Origin: an uncultured Clostridia bacterium
Lineage (GTDB): Bacteria; Bacillota; Clostridia; TANB77; CAG-508
NCBI GenBank assembly: GCA_946529215.1
Contig: CAMMZC010000003.1
Location: forward strand, 67,976 to 131,975
Length of the DNA stretch: 64,000 nucleotides
Direction of reading: 5' to 3'
The translations under genes were made by a program, and so were the position numbers. Of the stretch, positions 61,986 to 64,000 are shown one piece after another. Numbering within the stretch: position 1 is the first letter of the stretch; each line of letters starts with the position of its first letter. The notes under the pieces were generated by a model. That model was not told the DNA's origin and made no database searches. It saw only the letters and a list, made by a program, of their open reading frames with translations.

Positions 61986-63731
61986 CTACAAATACTTCTC
62001 CCTTTTTGCATAACTTGTATGTAAAAGTTCATGAGCCTTATGTCCATTTGGTTCTCCAAAGAAGTCTTTATAAATCTCTTGAAGCACAGGGTTTTGATGT
62101 GATTTTCTAATTGTAGATTTTTCATCAATTGTGTAAAGAGCATCTGCTCTTAATTTTCTTACATCATATTTTCTTCTTGTTTTTGATGATTTAATAGGTT
62201 GACCTCCACCCATTATGCATCCTCCTGGGCAAGCCATAACTTCAATAAAGTCTGCTTCTGCAGTTCCGTTTTTTACCATTTCCATAACTTTTCTAGCATT
62301 TCCAAGTCCACTTGCAACTATTATTCTTATATCTTTTCCATTTACATTAACTGTTGCTCTTTTTATTCCTTTTTCTCCACGAATTTCTTCAAATTTTATT
62401 TCTTCTAAATCTTTTCCTGTTAATAAATCTTGAGCTGTTCTAAGTGCTGCTTCCATAACTCCACCTGTTGTTCCAAATATTGCCCCTGCTCCTGTTGCTT
62501 CTCCCATTGGGTTATCAAAGCCAGAATCTGTTAAATCTTCAAAATCTATATTTGCTTGTCTTATCATTTTTGCAAGTTCTCTTGTTGTAATTACTGCGTC
62601 AACATTATATAAATCTTCATTTTTCATTTCTGGTCTTTGTCTCTCAAACTTTTTAGCAACACATGGCATTACAGATACAACATAAATATTTTTTGGATCT
62701 ATATTGTTTTTTTCTGCATAATATGTTTTTAAAATTGCTCCAAACATTTCGTGTGGAGATTTACAGCTTGATAAATTTGCCAAATATTCTGGATATTCCA
62801 TTTCTATAAATCTTATCCAAGCAGGGCAACATGATGTAAGCATAGGTAGTGGCTTTTTCTTATCAGCTTTTAAAACTCTATTAATAAATTCTGATGCTTC
62901 TTCCATTATTGTAAAATCTGCACCTGTGTTTGTATCAAATACTTTATTAAATCCAAGTCTTTTAAGTGCTGTTATCATTTTTCCTTGTGCATTTGTGCCA
63001 ATTGGCATTCCAAACTCTTCTCCTAAAGCAACTCTTACAGCAGGTGCTGTTTGTACTAATACAACAGTATTTTCATCTTTAAGTTTTTCCCATACTTCAT
63101 CTATATTTTCTTTTTCGTGTAAAGCTGCAGTTGGGCAATTTTGAATACATTGGCCACAAAATGTACAATTTACTTCTGCCAAAGATTTATTTCCTGCAGT
63201 AGAAATAGTAGAGTCAAATCCTCTATTTACACATTCAATTGCTCCTATTTCTTGCACTTTTTGGCAAGTACTTGTACATCTTCTACAAAGTACACATTTA
63301 GCAGTATTTCTAACTATTGAAGTAGATTTATCATCTATTTGTTTGTTATTTATTGCTCCGTCAAATTCTACATCTGTTATTCCAAATTTTTGAGCTAAAT
63401 CTTGCAACTCACAATTTCCATTTCTAATGCAACTTAAACATTTCTTTTCATGTGCAGATAAAATTAATTCTAACACATTTTTTCTTGCATCATTTACTTC
63501 TTTTGTATTTGTTCTAATAACCATTCCATCTGTGACTTTTTGCATACATGAAGGCACAAATCCTCTTGCACCTTCAACTTCTACAAGACACATTCTACAG
63601 TCTCCAACTTCATTTATATCTTTTAAGAAACATAAAGTTGGAATATCTATTCCAACAGTTCTTGCAGCTTCAAGAACTGTCATATTTTCAGGCACTTCTG
63701 TTTCTATTCCATCTATTGTAATTTTAATCAT
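61986..63731 (-). CDS. hydA: [FeFe] hydrogenase catalytic subunit (NADH-linked, HydA type)
   Basis: The enzyme evolves H2 using ferredoxin and NADH electrons, the usual electron sink in fermenting clostridia. The 581 residues have: N-terminal [2Fe-2S] domain (CFLKDINEVGDCRMC), His-ligand/[4Fe-4S] domain (HEKKCLSC, RNGNCELQ), two-cluster ferredoxin domain (CVLCRRCTSTC, CTFCGQCIQNCPTAAL), and the H-cluster domain with TSCCPAW (~298), PCVAKKFE (~353) and ACPGGCIMGGGQP (~494). This is the group A bifurcating-type layout. GGAGG precedes the ATG. The end of a hydB-like gene 84 nt upstream supports a hyd operon. Confidence 0.95.
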   Translation of the reverse strand: MIKITIDGIETEVPENMTVLEAARTVGIDIPTLCFLKDINEVGDCRMCLVEVEGARGFVPSCMQKVTDGMVIRTNTKEVNDARKNVLELILSAHEKKCLSCIRNGNCELQDLAQKFGITDVEFDGAINNKQIDDKSTSIVRNTAKCVLCRRCTSTCQKVQEIGAIECVNRGFDSTISTAGNKSLAEVNCTFCGQCIQNCPTAALHEKENIDEVWEKLKDENTVVLVQTAPAVRVALGEEFGMPIGTNAQGKMITALKRLGFNKVFDTNTGADFTIMEEASEFINRVLKADKKKPLPMLTSCCPAWIRFIEMEYPEYLANLSSCKSPHEMFGAILKTYYAEKNNIDPKNIYVVSVMPCVAKKFERQRPEMKNEDLYNVDAVITTRELAKMIRQANIDFEDLTDSGFDNPMGEATGAGAIFGTTGGVMEAALRTAQDLLTGKDLEEIKFEEIRGEKGIKRATVNVNGKDIRIIVASGLGNARKVMEMVKNGTAEADFIEVMACPGGCIMGGGQPIKSSKTRRKYDVRKLRADALYTIDEKSTIRKSHQNPVLQEIYKDFFGEPNGHKAHELLHTSYAKREKYL

Positions 63732-63815
63732 TATTTTTCCTCCTTTTTCAATTAGTGTCGGTTCTTTGTTTAAAACAATTTATAACACAGTATCAATCCA
63801 ATTATTTGAAAGCGA

Positions 63816-64000
63816 TTAGTGTATAGCTTTAAATGGACACTTACTTATACAAGTTCCACACTTAATACATTTATCTTGATTTATATGTCTTTTTGTTCCA
63901 GGTCCTTCGCCCTCAATAGCTCCTACTGGGCAACTCTTTTGGCAAAGTCCACAACCTTTACATGCTTCGGGATTAATCTCAATTTTGGCTAATTTTTTGC
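63816..64000 (-). CDS. 3' end of a HydB/NuoF-like flavoprotein with ferredoxin domain
   Basis: About 60 C-terminal residues run to the stop at 63816; the gene continues past the right edge. They form a two-[4Fe-4S] ferredoxin domain: CKGCGLCQKSCPVGAI and CIKCGTCISKCPFKAIH. This is the usual end of the NADH-binding beta subunit (HydB/HoxF/NuoF-like) of bifurcating hydrogenase, and hydA follows. The rest cannot be seen, so a stand-alone ferredoxin fusion is not excluded. Confidence 0.8.
   Translation of the reverse strand, partial: KKLAKIEINPEACKGCGLCQKSCPVGAIEGEGPGTKRHINQDKCIKCGTCISKCPFKAIH

Overview
The window looks like chromosome from an AT-rich, endospore-forming, strictly anaerobic clostridium, probably an uncultured gut member of the Clostridia. 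The reasons are a Gram-positive PolC, sporulation genes (spoIIM, spoIIP, sleB, a spoVK-like AAA+ ATPase), an NADH-linked [FeFe] hydrogenase, a superoxide reductase, low GC with A/T-rich codons, and strong GGAGG ribosome binding sites. The genus assignment is inference. Nearly every gene is on the minus strand; only four small genes are on the plus strand.

Layout. 1-7.4 kb: edge of an rdgB-like gene, a low-complexity protein gene, an operon of three poorly characterised genes (Ig-like membrane protein, receiver-GGDEF protein, acidic coiled-coil protein), sleB, and holA. 7.5-14.4 kb: frameshifted ruvC, a hairpin-rich spacer, a glycogen debranching enzyme, yvcK, murB and a pilin-like LamG protein. 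14.5-21.5 kb: tmRNA, a transglutaminase-like protein, polC and an ORF6N protein. 21.6-23.3 kb: a pilin-like protein with a formylglycine-generating-enzyme/C-type-lectin domain whose 3' end has the hallmarks of a diversity-generating retroelement (DGR) variable region. 23.5-30.9 kb: superoxide reductase, pgsA, ctp, an M23 peptidase, ftsEX, an orphan transketolase half and a DUF5662-like protein. 31-37.3 kb: two small unknown proteins, a NitT/TauT-type ABC transporter and two secreted FN3-type proteins. 37.5-43.7 kb: spoIIP-xerD-spoIIM, pfkA and a DUF1836 regulator. 43.8-50.1 kb: rpsO-pnp, a tandem-repeat coiled-coil protein, the spoVK-like ATPase and mrnC. 50-59.3 kb: rbgA, a ChbG-like deacetylase, HAD and deoxyribosyltransferase-like genes, the DUF1292-ruvX-ireB cluster, then an unusual run of a degenerate GAF/GGDEF protein, a CpaE/TadZ-like ATPase with AT-hooks, and a VirB2-like membrane protein. 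59.5-64 kb: a G5/glucosaminidase, a cyclophilin, hydA and the end of a hydB-like gene.

Most notable: (1) the putative DGR target. Its last ~135 bases are about 59% GC by my count, its variable codons are almost all NNY, and a 33-bp perfect-but-one inverted repeat starts 18 nt past the stop. No reverse transcriptase or template repeat is in the window, so it would have to be diversified in trans. (2) Several genes carry single-base frame breaks (ruvC, ruvX, the DGR-like target, an LRR-FN3 protein). In each, removing the extra base or bases restores a full-length family protein. (3) Two ~155-nt near-palindromic intergenic elements with apparently compensatory changes, plus a short derivative and an unrelated 130-nt near-palindrome. 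(4) Two little-known gene sets (1.2-4.9 kb and 55.3-59.3 kb) that combine GGDEF-type domains with acidic low-complexity proteins and membrane partners.

All family assignments come from reading motifs by eye. No database search was run.
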